A stretch of 64,000 nucleotides of DNA from Parelaphostrongylus tenuis (lineage: Eukaryota; Nematoda; Chromadorea; Rhabditida; Metastrongylidae). The position numbers and the translations under genes are program-made. A model generated the notes under the pieces. It made no database searches, was not told where the DNA came from, and was given only the letters and a program-made list of their open reading frames with translations. Below, one piece after another: positions 48,845-60,040 of the stretch. Location of the stretch: contig JAHQIW010001214.1 in the NCBI GenBank assembly GCA_019055375.1, positions 47,474-111,473 of the forward strand. The letters run 5' to 3'. How positions within the stretch are numbered: position 1 is the first letter of the stretch; each line of letters begins with the position of its first letter.

Positions 48845-51800
48845 ATGTCACCGGTCACCTGTCACCTAGGGTGTCGTTCCGTTGATCGTCGAGTGACGCC
48901 AGCGGGTACCAGCAACTCTTCCAATTTTCCCTATCGCGTGCAAAAGTAGCCCAGTGGGCCCTCTTCGCTCTAGGGATTCGCTGAGCATCATATCTTTCTT
49001 CTATGGCTTTCGTGAAGAAATCGGACCAACGGTCAGTGGTCTTCCTTTAGAGCGCTTGACGTCCCGAGGAATCCAGTCGGTAACGGCTCTCGTCCATCGG
49101 TTGTCGTTGAAGCGCATCACGTGTCCGGCCCACCTTATTTTCGATATCCTGGCGTGTAGAACGGCGTCTCTGATTTTCGATCGTTGACGTAGGTCGGAAC
49201 TTCGGAGCCTTTCTCTCATTTGCGAGATCGGGATACTCCTACCATCGACCTTTTGACTGCGCGTTCGATAACGCCAAGTGATCTTTCATCCTGCTTACGT
49301 AGCCATTAGGTTTCAGCTGCATACGTTAGGGCAGGGATAATTGTCGAGTCGAAAGGTGGGCATGGAGTCGGATGTTCTTTGTCCTCTTCACTACATCTTC
49401 GATAGCTCTTGAACGTTCACCAAACCGCTCGTTTCCTCCTGCTCAACTCTGGAGCTAGGTCGTTCATCATGTTTGATTTCACGACCTAGATAGACGTAAC
49501 TGGAGCATTCGGAGATTGTCGTTGCGTTGAGCGTGAATGGGGCATTCGAAACTCATCCGTTCCTCATGAACATTGTTTTCGTTAGATTTAGTAGAAGACC
49601 AATCTTTCCACAAGCGTTATCAAAATCGGTTAACATTCGTTCCGCTTGACTGATGCTTGGTGTTATGAGAACGATGTCGTCAGCAAGGCGAAGATGGTTA
49701 GTTGTCGACCGTCAATTTTCACTCCCATATCGTCCCATTCTAATGTTTCGCATGACGTTTTGTAGGGTGGCAGTGAATAGTTTTGGCGAATTGTAACGCC
49801 TTGTCGAACCCCTCTTCTTACGTCAATGGTGATATTGTTGTAGAATGGAGATATTTTGGTCGTGAAATCTTTATAAAGCTCACGAAGGATCATTACTGTA
49901 CCGAGTAGGGACGCCCTGGTTATCCAGAGCCTCTATAACTGCTTCTGTTTCCACTGAATCGAAGGCTTTCTTCAGATCGATGAAAGTGAGACAGAGTGGT
50001 TGCTTGTACTCTCGCTGAAACTTCAATGAGTCTTGTAATCGCATGGATGTGGTCTATGGTACTAAATCCTTTTCGGAACCCTGCTTGTTCGCATGGCTGT
50101 CCTTCGTCCAATGTTCTGTCAATTCTGTTTAGGATGACTCGAGTAAACAGTTTATAGAGCAACGGACAGCAAGCAGATTGGGCGACAATTGCCTATGTCG
50201 TGAAGGTCTCCCTTTTTGAACAACATACGGTCTTGCTGGTTTTCCATTGTATAGGGACCTTGCATTCTGACAGGTAGCGAGTGAAGAGCCGAGCCACGGT
50301 GTTGATGAGAGCTGGCGGCGAGTTCTTCAGGTGTTCTGGTCTAATCCTGTCTGGACCGCGTCTTGTTCTGTTCTTCACCGACGATATAGCATGTCGGATT
50401 TCGGAAGGAGACCGGTGGAACGACATATTCGTCATCTTTCAATTTATATGACGGTAAGAGGACATGGCTAGCGAAGAGGTCCGAGTAGTATTGGTGGTGA
50501 TTTTCTCCATAGCCCTTCTGGAAGCTGTAAGTGCCCCGTCAGGGTATCGGAGTGCAATCATCTTGGTCTTATAGGTGGCGAAGCCTCGCTGGGCTTTGTG
50601 AATGTTCTTCCCAGCTTCTGCAGCTTCTGCCATAACTGCTGCTCTTCTCACTTTGAGGTCTACTTTTTCGCTTCTCTGCAGCGTTTCGCATGTTCGGACG
50701 TAAGGTTTTCGGTTGCCTGCAGCTCGTGCGATTCCACGTTGACGTATAGCTCGAGTGTCTGCAGAGACAAGCGTCTCTTCGTGACTTAAGACTCTCGGCT
50801 TTCTTAGCCTATCATGAAGATATTCAACACGTCGAATCGTTTTCTTCGTCGATGTTGTCGACAACGGTATCCACCAAAGAGCCGACTAATGATTTGAATA
50901 CATCCCAGTTTATGGTAGTTCTGAGACTTCGTTGTTTGAATTTAGCGGCTTTCTCTCCTCTCCTCGAGAAACGGAACGTTGCGCGAAGGAGGCGATGGTC
51001 TGATCCCGTGTAGAACTTAGGAGCAACAGCGACATCGGACAGGCAAAACTTCGATTTACTAAGATGTGGTCTATTTCGCTACGGTACTCTCCATTGGGAT
51101 ACTCCCACGTCCATCGCTGAGAAAGAGGCTTTTGGAATTGCGAATTACCATAGATGGTTTGAGTCGCCGTGATAAACTCAGACACCCTCTCACCCTGTTC
51201 ATTCTATTCTAGTCCGTGGGTCCCTATGTGACGTTCTTCAGACGTTCTTCTAGGTCCAATTTTTGCGTTGAAATATCCGACAATAACCTTGAAGAATGTA
51301 TGATCTTCTCTGAAGAATTTTTCGAGGTCCATATAGAACCCTTCGACCTTGTCTTCGCCATAGCTTGATGTTGGTGCGTGAGCAACGATGGTCAAAGCCG
51401 GCATAGAACCACATCGTTTCAACCGTAATCGTCCGATACGGGTTGTTAGTTGATCAACGAATCAATGCTCACGGTCAAATTCGATTTGACGAGGACGCCA
51501 ACGCCACCGACACATCTGTGATCGCATGTACCAAGGAACACTTCTTCTCCGGTGTCATAAACAGCGTGAAAAAGATGGCGCTTTCTCGTCTCAGCCAGGC
51601 CAATGACGTCGTACCTTATCTTCTTGCTTGAATCAATTGATCTTCTACAGCGGATTCGTGAGCAAGGGTTCTTGCGTTGAAGGTACAAATCGTCGTTTTA
51701 GCCCGTTTCCATCTTGGCAGCCTAGTTCGGCCCTGAGATTGTTAGTAGCCTTTCCGTACTCGTCCTACCTGACGCTGCCGTACCAGGGCACTTTTGGGGC

Positions 51801-52210
51801 ACGGAAACGAGGCCCATATTTATTATTGTTTCTAGCATTTGATACCCATCGTATAGCTTGCTAGGCTCTAAAGCGGGAGTCTGGGTACCACGAGTAGCTT
51901 GCCAGTCTCTCTCAGAGGAGCGGGAGGAGCTTATGTGTTAGAGACGATTCCTAACCGCCTCCTATGTACTTCCTAGCCGCTTGATGGCAAGCTCAATACT
52001 AAACCGAATTGGCCTATTTGACTTGTAGAAATAGAATTAAGTCAAGTCGGTGCTGAAGAAGCAGGAAACTTATCCTCTGAATCGGCCTGCGTCTTTGGAA
52101 AGCACTTGGTCGCTTTTGATCGCGTTTATTTCCCTATCCACCACCTGGGCGCTCCACGTGCCCACGCTGCTAACCGAGCAAGATTCCTCGAAGGAGATCC
52201 GTGGTCTAAG
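48845..52210 (-). mobile_element. RTE-like retrotransposon, copy 3, near full length but broken
   Basis: In reverse it contains the leader (about 52210-51690), the endonuclease (GVGGVGVLV, then the DFNAKIG region near 51270, YRSEIDHI near 51065 and an in-frame TGSDH near 51008) and the RT ([24 protein letters not shown]). Frameshifts interrupt it near 50440, 49990 and 49700, and the FADD region is frameshifted. The 3' end is gtcacctgtcacc-type short repeats. It ends close to where RTE copy 2 begins in copy 1 of the duplication, but in the opposite orientation, so the insertions are independent. Confidence 0.85.
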
Positions 52211-52482
52211 GATAACGACGAGAAATACAGAGTTCTCTACCGGCAGACTAAGCACGCTCAAATCTTTGAACAATCGTGGATGACAGAAGCTAAAGAATTA
52301 CCGAGGAGAAGAAGTGCTAATGTTATCATAATATGGTGTGGCGTTCGTTTGCTACGGTACACTGTCATGCAAAAGACTTACATAGGAACTCACTATATAA
52401 TATAAAAAGTATTGTGATATATTCGACTGTTTATTGAGAGATCGCTCAAAATAATATAATTTAATCGCATTTTGAACTGTAT

Positions 52483-52530
52483 GTGCAACTGATGAGGTTT
52501 GCCATGAAAGCCGAAACGTGCGTGCAGCAC
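52483..52530 (+). ncRNA. Hammerhead-like motif, core intact, cleavage site changed
   Basis: GTGCAA (52483-52488), CTGATGA (52489-52495), the stem GGTTT-GCCATGA-AAGCC, GAAAC (52513-52517) and CAGCAC (52525-52530), which pairs with four bases of GTGC. The core is consensus. The base at the cleavage position would be G, which is not allowed, and the first stem I pairs are lost, so it is probably inactive. Confidence 0.6.
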
Positions 52531-53685
52531 CTAAATCGCCATAACCACATCTCATAAAAGGCTTGAAATTTCTTACTAGATTCTAATGCCTTGGGCGAGA
52601 TCTCAAAAAACAATCGTTTGGGGAGTTTTTGTGCTCATATTATGTTAAATGGGCTCGGCCGCAGTTACGCTCATTTATCATTGTGCTTTCATAGGATAAA
52701 CCTTTGTGCGCACTGCATATCGCGTTCGTCCAACCACTGCTACAATCAATGGAATGACAGCCCAGAACTGTAAATCCTATACTCTGCCTATGTGAGCCAC
52801 ATGGAATATACCTAGTATTCAAACGCAAGTGTTTATATTGTGAATTTAGAAAAAAAGCGTCGAAGCCATGCCTGCGCTTCTTAAATGAGAATGTATTGGC
52901 GGAATGACATCTCTTTTCAAGAGAGATAGAAGATTATTGATGCAAATGTTCTTGCGTGGTCTATGAACAGATGTGGAGCTCAGTAATCTCAATAACCATA
53001 GTCCCTCGAGGGACTGATCCATTACATTTTGCTCACATCAAGAGGTTTTGCACCACTAACTAATTTTCTGACACGTTCTGAAGCTACGAAGGTGACATAC
53101 TAAGTACCGCAAGGTGGCGGTCTAACACATATATGCAATATTTACTACGTATATTTCGATTCACCCCTCGCACCACCGTAAGTATTCCCATATTCTGGGA
53201 ACATTTTGAATATACTACGCTATTCTCTTGGTATAATAAGTCCAAAATTTATCGTGACTGACCTCAATGGAATGAAATAATTGTATAACTTGATATGGGA
53301 ATCATTCCTCATCACTGGAAACCTAAAGCGCTGCATAAGTTCTAATTGCTTTTCTCCTGCGCAATCATCATTCATAGTGGCGGTTCGCACCGAACATAAT
53401 GACGGCCATGAGGTTCAAACCGTTTTGCAAAAATCGTTTATCTGCGAGTGCAAGTGGTCGAAATCGGTCACAAGCACTTCGCTCATCACTTCGATGGTCG
53501 CCCAAGAAGACGCTTAAATTCTGTTGGAGTCCGCTTTGCTGCTAGTTTGGTGCATACATATACTATTCCTATCATTATGGGACGGGTCCATCTCTATTTG
53601 GCTATCGATGCACGTTCCACTAAATCATGAAAATGGCATTTATACCGGAGATGTTAACTAAGCAGTCTGGTTGGACAATGTGAGC
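52531..53685. other. No gene recognised
   Basis: Several short open frames exist, but none has a known motif and the splice sites around them are poor. 53140-53260 is AT-rich. Confidence 0.35.
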
Positions 53686-53689
53686 ACTA

Positions 53690-53962
53690 GTTCAGTTTTA
53701 CAAGGCATCGTTCAAGCGCCTGATGAGTGGAAGAATAGGCCCACGTTCCTATTGTACAGCAGAGTGCTGAGAGATTGGAAAAGGTGACAGCATAATTTGA
53801 ATTGAAGTAATGAACAAATTTTGACTAAACATTTACATTTGAGCACTGATCTAAAAAAGCGGAAGGAACTTATTGAAGCGTTTATGCGCTCGAAATTGGA
53901 GAGAGATCAACGTAAAATACAACATAGTAGAAGCGTTAACGATGTCGTTGAAGTAGACAGCT
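53690..53962 (+). other. Possible exon remnants, unrecognised
   Basis: After a good 3' splice site (ctagttcag, 53688-53696 region) the frame reads VLQGIVQAPDEWKNRPTFLL up to a TGA near 53767. A second open stretch, with LKKRKELIEAFMRSKLERDQ and ending VVEVDS before a stop at 53962, follows within 50 bp. Both look protein-like (charged, balanced) but I cannot name them, and the gap between them is too short for a normal intron. Confidence 0.25.
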
Positions 53963-54302
53963 AAGGTGATTAATGTCATAATTTTCATATTCGCGACGCA
54001 AAATTTTATCGCAGTGAAGTTCACAGTCTCTTGTAAACTACCCCCAGATGGACGTGCTCATGTATGTCACCAGCTGGATGAAGGCTTTAAGCTACTTCTG
54101 CTTCTATATGGCTTTAAGCGTGTTTGGTGGTAGACTGTAGTGATCACAAAAGGAAACGCTTCTAGGATGAGAGCTCACTTGAACATGTTTAAACGAGGAA
54201 CCACGCAACCACGCCGTTGCTTTCTCATTTTGCTGAAGAAAGCGATGCAAATAAAACTGAAAAATGAAGATGAAGTGTTAAAGATGAAGTATATATATAT
54301 AC

Positions 54303-54552
54303 GCGCCATGGGCGAGTGGCTGTGATGTTGGTCACGCCGCGCGTGGAGCCGAATTCCACCCCCAACTTCTCTCCGGCATTCAGCAACAACATCCTATAGA
54401 ACACCACAGCAAGACTATCCTCAGGATTGCAAGGAGACTCGCTCGACAAGTTTTCTTTGCTCAAGAAGAATACGAAATACGACTTGAATGATAAAAGTAC
54501 TGGGATCCGCGCGGTGAAAAGAACTGTGATAACGGATCAAATAAAGTGCTAT
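54303..54552 (+). mobile_element. tRNA-derived SINE, family II
   Basis: The head gcgccatgggcgagtggctg is followed by gccgaattccacccccaac (box B region degraded), the body ccacagcaagactatcct, caaggagactcgctcgac and aactgtgataacggatcaaa, then A/T-rich DNA. Confidence 0.7.
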
Positions 54553-54660
54553 AAAGTATATACATGTATATATGTGCATATATTTATATATGTATATATG
54601 TGTATATATGTACGTATATGTATATATATATGTATATACGTATATATGTACATATAAATC
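54553..54660. repeat. (TATATG)n / (TA)n microsatellite
   Basis: An alternating tatatg/tatatatg tract. Open frames on both strands here (rich in Y, I, T) come from the repeat. It directly follows a SINE tail and may have grown from it. Confidence 0.9.
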
Positions 54661-54759
54661 ATGTTGCATACATAATATACATACATAGTGTACAATAACA
54701 TGATGTCATGATATAAAAAATTCATTTCAACATTTCACTTGTCTTGAAAAAACCTTTTT

Positions 54760-55040
54760 TAGTGCGTTACAGTAGTGGCAATAAAACAGTATTACATTCT
54801 GCACATAGTTTTTGCTCGGCCAGCATATGTGAATGGCTGGATGTCTGGATGGGATTTCGCGACATTTGCTAGAAATGGCACGGAGACGACTAGAGTTTGT
54901 GGATGGTTGTGGATTTCAAAAGACTTTTAGTACATACTTGACAACATGAATTTAGGTGGTTCTGAAGCTAAGTTCGACCTGAAATAGTCTTCATAAAACA
55001 CTGGAAGAGCGAAAATAGATCAGGTTTCGCTTCAGAGAAG
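54760..55040. repeat. R2 repeat, duplication anchor
   Basis: It corresponds to 22020-22260 (ttttgctcgg, tgtgaatggctgg, gatgggatt against gatgagatt). Noncoding. Confidence 0.55.
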
Positions 55041-55227
55041 ATGGGAATCGTTTCCGTATACTTTGACGCAGATATTTCGTTTCATGCGCATATCAGAGCT
55101 CAACTGTAGACAACCTCCTTCATCATCTAAAGACTATCCTTTTTGCTGTCTCTTTCTCTTCTCCGCTTTCCTTTTTTCCTTTTCGTCTTTTCGTCTTCAA
55201 TCTTGTTCCTTTTATTCTCTTTTTCTG

Positions 55228-55280
55228 CTAGAAGAAGAAGAAGAAAAAAAAAGAGGAGAGAGAGAGAGAGAGAAAGAGAG
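55228..55280. repeat. Purine-rich simple repeat
   Basis: gaagaag and (GA)n with an A-run, downstream of a pyrimidine-rich stretch (55140-55225). Open frames here encode only Arg/Glu or Ser/Phe runs. Confidence 0.85.
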
Positions 55281-55384
55281 GTTTCCCTATATCTACTTTA
55301 CTACAACTTACTCAGGGAGAGCAAGGGAGAAAATCAACGTGTTACGGAACGCCTTGAAGGGAAAGAACGGGTCAAGCTCTCAGC

Positions 55385-55560
55385 GATGATTTTAAGCATC
55401 GTTAGAGGTGAATAAAAGCACATCTGGCTCTGACGCATGGTGGCCTGTGGTTATATCAAGTGAATGCTGTTATGCTTCCTGACGCGGGTCCGAACTATCG
55501 ACCAAGCTTGTGTCGCTTCGCTCCTCTAACCACTGCGCTGCATGCGCTACTGTCATAATA
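55385..55560 (-). mobile_element. tRNA-derived SINE, family I, very diverged
   Basis: The reverse complement begins agcgcatgcagcgcagtggttagagg (spaced by differences), which matches the family I head. Later parts (ggtggcctgtgg, tctggct) are only weakly similar. Confidence 0.5.
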
Positions 55561-55589
55561 CAAGAGGTCTCTGCAAATTACGCTCTATC

Positions 55590-56240
55590 TCTCACTAATC
55601 GGTCACTGAATTCGTTGTAAAATCGGCTCTTTTGTAAGTTTCTGGACACAGAATAGAACATTTCCTAACCAGCGCCCAACATTACTTCTTTATCCAGTGA
55701 GGTAACGATGACTTCAAAGAGCCTGGCAAAGGAGCACCAAGCGACGAGATATACAGTTGGAAAAAATCCACTCGCGCATTGAAATCAATGCATGCGGCCC
55801 GCGACGTGCGCCAGTGTACGCATCGAGATCAATGCACACGGCAGTAAATACGTTAAACAAGCGGCACAGGCGACTGATTACGAGCAACGCGCCCCCGTGA
55901 GTAATCGTGCCGCTTGTTCAGCTGTGATATAGCGGTAGATCACACCCAGCGACCAAGGGATTTGATCTGCGCCAGCGCCGTGCCGCAGATATCAGGCGCC
56001 GCGGATTGGCGCATATCTGGAGCCCTTTGAGCGCACGTTGCGTGTGCGGCGTTCGGGGGCGAGGCTGGTTGTTTTGGGGCGCGCGCCTCGGTCGTCCGTC
56101 GTCCCTCAGCTGTCTCGTTTCGCCTCGCCTTCGACTCATCAGTTCCCCCGTTCACTTTTTCATCCTTTTTCCTTTTCTTTTTTTTCTTTTTCTTTTCCTT
56201 TCTTTCTCTGGGTACTCCACCCACCGACGTGTTATTGATA
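55590..56240. other. GC-rich region upstream of SDHC, duplication anchor
   Basis: 55600-55870 matches 25260-25560. The stretch 55750-56140 is clearly richer in G+C and CG dinucleotides than its surroundings (gcgccgcgg, ggggcgcgcgcc). It is followed by a pyrimidine tract (56148-56215). No exon was found. A distal promoter is possible but not shown. Confidence 0.4.
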
Positions 56241-56370
56241 GCGTTTTAAAAAGCAATATAAAAGGATGCCGTGCTGCTCAGTGTCCCCAAAAGAGCAGGT
56301 GTTGTTTACAGGCCTTTTGTCAGGCTCGTCTTTCTTTCACTCCGTTTCTTAGAGAATAAATTATTTTACA

Positions 56371-56413
56371 GTGCAGGACACGTGTTTCGGCCTTCCAGCC
56401 TCGTCAGTTGCAC
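56371..56413 (-). ncRNA. Hammerhead-ribozyme motif, best family alpha copy
   Basis: On the minus strand: GTGCAA (56413-56408), CTGACGA, the stem GGCT-GGAA-GGCC, GAAAC, then ACACGTGTC and CTGCAC. Stem I is GTGCA with TGCAC (5 bp) after one mismatch next to the core. Stem II has 4 pairs. The segment after GAA, ACACGTGT, is a palindrome that can pair within or between molecules as stem III. The cleavage triplet would be GTC. All invariant core positions are present. Confidence 0.7.
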
Positions 56414-56568
56414 GGGCTTTGGAACTTATATGTTAGACGGCGGAAAATTTGAAAACCGATCTCATCCGCTGGACAGGGAGTTTTCATAGGAGTGTTAGTA
56501 ACCATTCGTAAGCTTAAATCTCTGGCTACAACTCCGCGTCGCCGGTTTTTAGGAACACCCTTTTATAA

Positions 56569-56873
56569 AGGATAAAAAGGATAAAGCTCTTGGCGTTAAT
56601 CAATCCCTGAGGGATGCGCCATGCATTCGACTTCAATTTTTAACTTCGTTTGAGGTGATTGAATGCACATCTGGCCTATACAATGACTCGCGGTGGCCTC
56701 CCGCTGAACCGAGTCAGTGCTGCTTATCCTCCCAGACAAGTCTGAGACCTGTCTGGTACCAATTTACCGACCCCGGAGGGATGGATGGCTTGGTGAGCCA
56801 TGAGCGCGAGATCGAACCAGTGACCTCATGTGCGACGCAGGGCACCTCTAACCACTGCGCCACATGCGCTCTT
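56569..56873 (-). mobile_element. SINE family I, first unit of a tandem pair
   Basis: A full-length unit on the minus strand with tail repeats of ggata/aaagg at the left end and head agcgcatgtggcgcagtgg at the right end (56855-56873). It joins the second unit directly. Confidence 0.85.
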
Positions 56874-57170
56874 TAAAAGATAAAGCTCTCGGCGTTGATC
56901 AATCCCTGAGGGATGCGCCGTGCATTCGTCTTGAATTTCTAACTTCGTTTGAGGTGATTGAATGCATATCTGGCCTTTACAGTGACTCGCGGTGGCCTTC
57001 CGCTGAACCGAGTCAGTGCTGCTTATCCTCCCAGACAAGTCTGAGACCTGCCTGGTACCAATTTACCCGACCCCAGAGGGATGGATGGCTTGGTGAGCCA
57101 TGAGCGCGAGATCGGACCATTGACCTCGTGTGCGACGTAGAGCACCTCTAACCACTGCACCAAATGCGCT
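56874..57170 (-). mobile_element. SINE family I, second unit of a tandem pair
   Basis: Nearly identical to the first unit, with head gagcgcatttggtgcagtgg. The two share one target-site duplication (56556-56568 and 57171-57183), so they went in as a dimer or one arose by local duplication. Confidence 0.85.
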
Positions 57171-57921
57171 CACCCTTTTATAACGCTGGAAAATCCAGAA
57201 TAAAATTATGTTTCACAATCACCGTTCGCCTTGATCTTAATCACGCGTATAATTCTCTGGAACCACGAAAAGCATATCAGCGTGTAGAGAATTTTTCGTA
57301 TCATCAGAATCATGCGATTCATCTGAACTTCCTGCCGATGCGGTGAAAAATTTGCGATTGAAAAACATTCAGACGCGATCGACCTCCCGGTCCCGCTCCC
57401 CCCGACCGCGTGGGCTGGCCGGTAAATAAGATTGTCGAGGATGTAAAACTCGATCGATATTCTCTGCTAAACGCAATTTCCTGAAAACTAAACACAATCT
57501 TCGAACACTTGGAACTCACGATATCGAATGATTTTCAATAGTTCAAAAAAAGAGCTCTCTCCGGCGAAATTCAAGGCACAAATGTCTCCTTCCTCCTACA
57601 GCACTGTCAAAAGAGCCTTTTCCAGAAAACGAATACGTTTTTGAGTTCTTCGAAACTTGTGCTATCGAATTAGTTCTACCACTCTTAAGAAGGAATTTTG
57701 TCCAGCGAAATATAGGCGAGATAAGAAAAAAAACACGTGGTCATGGAAACATGATCTTATTTTGGTTCTTACAGCGCCATGAAGGGTATTTTGAATAACC
57801 GATCGCGTATAGTATTACTCAGATATTCAAGCTTTCGAATGATTACTAATACTCCTATGAAAAGGTCCTGTCCGGCGGATGAGATCGGTTTTGGCATTTG
57901 TCGTCGTCTAACATATAAGGT

Positions 57922-58210
57922 GAGCGCATGTGGCGCAGAGGTTAGAGGTGTCCTGCGTCGCACACGAGGTCGATGGTTCGATCTCACGCTCATGGCTCAT
58001 CAAGCCATCCATCTCTCCGGGGTCGGTAAATTGGTGCCAGACGGATCTCATGCTTGTCTGGGAGGATAAGCAGCACTGACTCGGTTCAGCGGGAGGCCTC
58101 CGCGAGTCATTGTAAAGGCCAGATATGCATTCAATCACCTCAAACGAAGTTCAAAATTGAAGTCGAATGCGTGGCGCATCCTTCAGGGATTGGTCAACGC
58201 TGAGAGCTTT
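57922..58210 (+). mobile_element. tRNA-derived SINE, family I
   Basis: The head gagcgcatgtggcgcagagg, with box B ggttcgatctc, is followed by the body (ccatctctccggggtcgg, actgactcggttcagcggg, gaagtcgaatgc) and ends near agagctttttt. It abuts PLE-like repeats. Confidence 0.85.
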
Positions 58211-58550
58211 TTTCAACATACAAGTACCGGTGCATTTTTGTTCAAGCGGTTCCTCGAAGATCTACCCTATACGTAGAGAAATCGACAACGAACTTGCACT
58301 TAGCGTTCGGCGAAGTAACTACCGCAGCGTTCTTTCAGAGTGATTGATTGTCGAATGCATGGCGTATCGATATTACATGAGCACATGTCACAGTCATTGC
58401 AATCGACTATTTTGGTATCTCACTCAAAAAGTGTAATCTGAAAATCATACCTCTTAATTCGGCTACTTTTCTAGACCTCACTCAAAACTATAATCTGATA
58501 GTATTATAACGCATTTTGAATCTTTTATGAGGTCTGGATTGGCGTTATTG

Positions 58551-58594
58551 CAGTTCTAAACAGGCCTGTTTCGCCCTTCTAGGCTCTCTGGTAA
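58551..58594 (-). ncRNA. Hammerhead-like relic, core lost
   Basis: The minus strand keeps the stem GCCT-AGAA-GGGC, GAAAC and a palindromic ACAGGCCTGT, but CTGANGA has decayed to CCAGAGA. Confidence 0.4.
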
Positions 58595-58862
58595 TACTAT
58601 TGTCAAAATATTATTGTTTTTGGGTCTTTAAAAGCAGTCGAATGAAGAGGTATGATTGTAAGATTATGTAGTTCTCAAGCGCGCTCCCAAAATAGTCGAT
58701 TGAAAGGTGTTGTTACGTATGCTCTATGATCTCCGAAAACCATGTATTGGACAATCAATCACTCTGAAAGAACGCCACGGTGATTGTTTCACCGTACGTC
58801 GCGTGTAAAAAATTCTACATAAGCGGTAGATCCCTAAGAAACTGATTGAACGAAAAGGTGCC

Positions 58863-58900
58863 ATGCAACTGACGAGGCGAAGGTCGAAAACACATCTCTT
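58863..58900 (+). ncRNA. Hammerhead-like motif, core intact, stems weak
   Basis: ATGCAA, CTGACGA (58869-58875), GGC-GAAG-GTC, GAAA (58886-58889), then acacatctc. Stem II has three pairs; I could not find a good stem I partner. Confidence 0.45.
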
Positions 58901-59479
58901 GTGCTATATAAGTGCCCATAACAGGCCTCATGAAATGCTCAAAATACATTGTCAGATTGAATTGTTCTTGAGCGAGGTTTCTAAATAGTCGATTGAAAGG
59001 TGTTGTTACATATGCTCTTTGAAAGGTGTTGTTACATATGCTCTATCTTTGCCGTAAGCCATGCATTCGGCAACCAAACACTCTGAAAGAACGCCACGGT
59101 GGTTGTTTCACGTACGTTGGGTGTAGAAAGTTCGTCGTCGATTCTGCTTTATATCCCCGAGGGTTAGATCTAGGGGTAGATCCACGAGGGACTGACTACG
59201 AAAGGTGTGGAGGTCAACAAGTCTCGCAGTAAGCGCCCACAACAGACCTCATGAAAGCTTCAAAGTACAATGTCGGATTACATCGTTCTTGAACGTGGTC
59301 TCAAAATGGTCGATTTTAGGAGTTGTATTGTTTTTTTCTTTTCCCTATCTCTCTGATCCACTCTCTGATCGCGTTGATCGACGTATATGGAGTTTATTCT
59401 TTCTCATAAACCCTTTCGGAACGGCAGTTGATCGATCGCGCAGTGCATCACAAGCGAGGCGCGATTTTTTTCACTAAGG

Positions 59480-59930
59480 TTTTCCTTTTGCTTTGGGAAA
59501 AAAACTCGCGTTTTTCCGCGGTACTCTGATGCTCCATAGATTTTTCTACATAGTCAAATGCTTATCGTGCATAAATAACTCTCATGTACGTCGAAAACTG
59601 CGAGTGCAAAACGTAGTTTTTTTTCACACTTACAACGTTCTATGGAAACCTTTTTGAAAACTAACTATACGCGCAGAATCGCTGAGATAACCATGGAATG
59701 ACTTTTGAGAACCCAGCGAAAAGCTATCCACAGACCGCTCCCGGAAAGTAAACCAATTGTGGAACATAATTGCATTTTCGATACTACAGTCGCAATTAGA
59801 AAGGCTTTCTAAAAACCATTTACGCCATTGAATTCATCGAGATTCAAGCTTTCAGACGGCTACTGAAAGTCTAAGGAAAAAGTTTTTTCCGTGAGAAGGC
59901 CTTCCGGAAATCGTGTATCTTTTTCGGTGA
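59480..59930. repeat. R2 repeat copies close upstream of SDHC
   Basis: The phrases gtggaacataattgcattttcg, tcgagattcaagctttc and aaccattt(acg) belong to the R2 family. This leaves only about 100 bp of unique DNA before the SDHC splice site. Confidence 0.5.
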
Positions 59931-60019
59931 TTTGCCGACCTAAAACGATCTATGTTTGAACTTTTCCGAAACTTCTTTTGATCGATCTCTATTCTTTCTC
60001 CTTTTCAACGGCTTTTACT

Positions 60020-60031
60020 TACTTGTTGTAG
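60020..60031 (+). promoter_or_regulatory. 3' splice site before the SDHC ATG (likely SL trans-splice site)
   Basis: acttgttgtag precedes gaggaaaac and the ATG at 60041. No upstream exon is visible, and a nine-base leader suits spliced-leader addition, which is usual for nematode operon heads. Confidence 0.6.
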
Positions 60032-60040
60032 GAGGAAAAC

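Larger units (their letters stand above)
56480..57440. repeat. Dispersed repeat R1, split by a SINE pair
   Basis: The halves 56480-56568 and 57171-57440 together match 8570-8930 in order (tccgcgtcgccggttttt, then cagaataaaattatgtttcac, catatcagcgtg, a C-rich block and ggtaaataagattgtcgag). A 13-bp duplication (cacccttttataa) brackets the insert. Confidence 0.7.
58220..59310. mobile_element. Cluster of PLE ends, tandem and inverted
   Basis: 58690-58980 and 58985-59310 are direct copies (gtcgattgaaaggtgttg, actctgaaagaacgccacgg, cctcatgaaa and related). 58300-58640 holds related sequence in reverse (gcgttctttcagagtg). A 26-bp direct duplication (tgaaaggtgttgttacatat...) is at 58994-59045. Hammerhead-like motifs occur in them. 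No coding part is left. Confidence 0.55.

Noticed and set aside
53712..53740. CTGATGAGTGG as a hammerhead
   Set aside because: It lies in an open coding-like stretch and lacks GAAA and the pairing partners.
54421..54669. Open frames rich in Tyr, Ile and Thr on both strands
   Set aside because: They are translations of a TATATG microsatellite.
55063..55415. Open frames of 90-108 codons
   Set aside because: They depend on pyrimidine and purine simple repeats; no motif is present.
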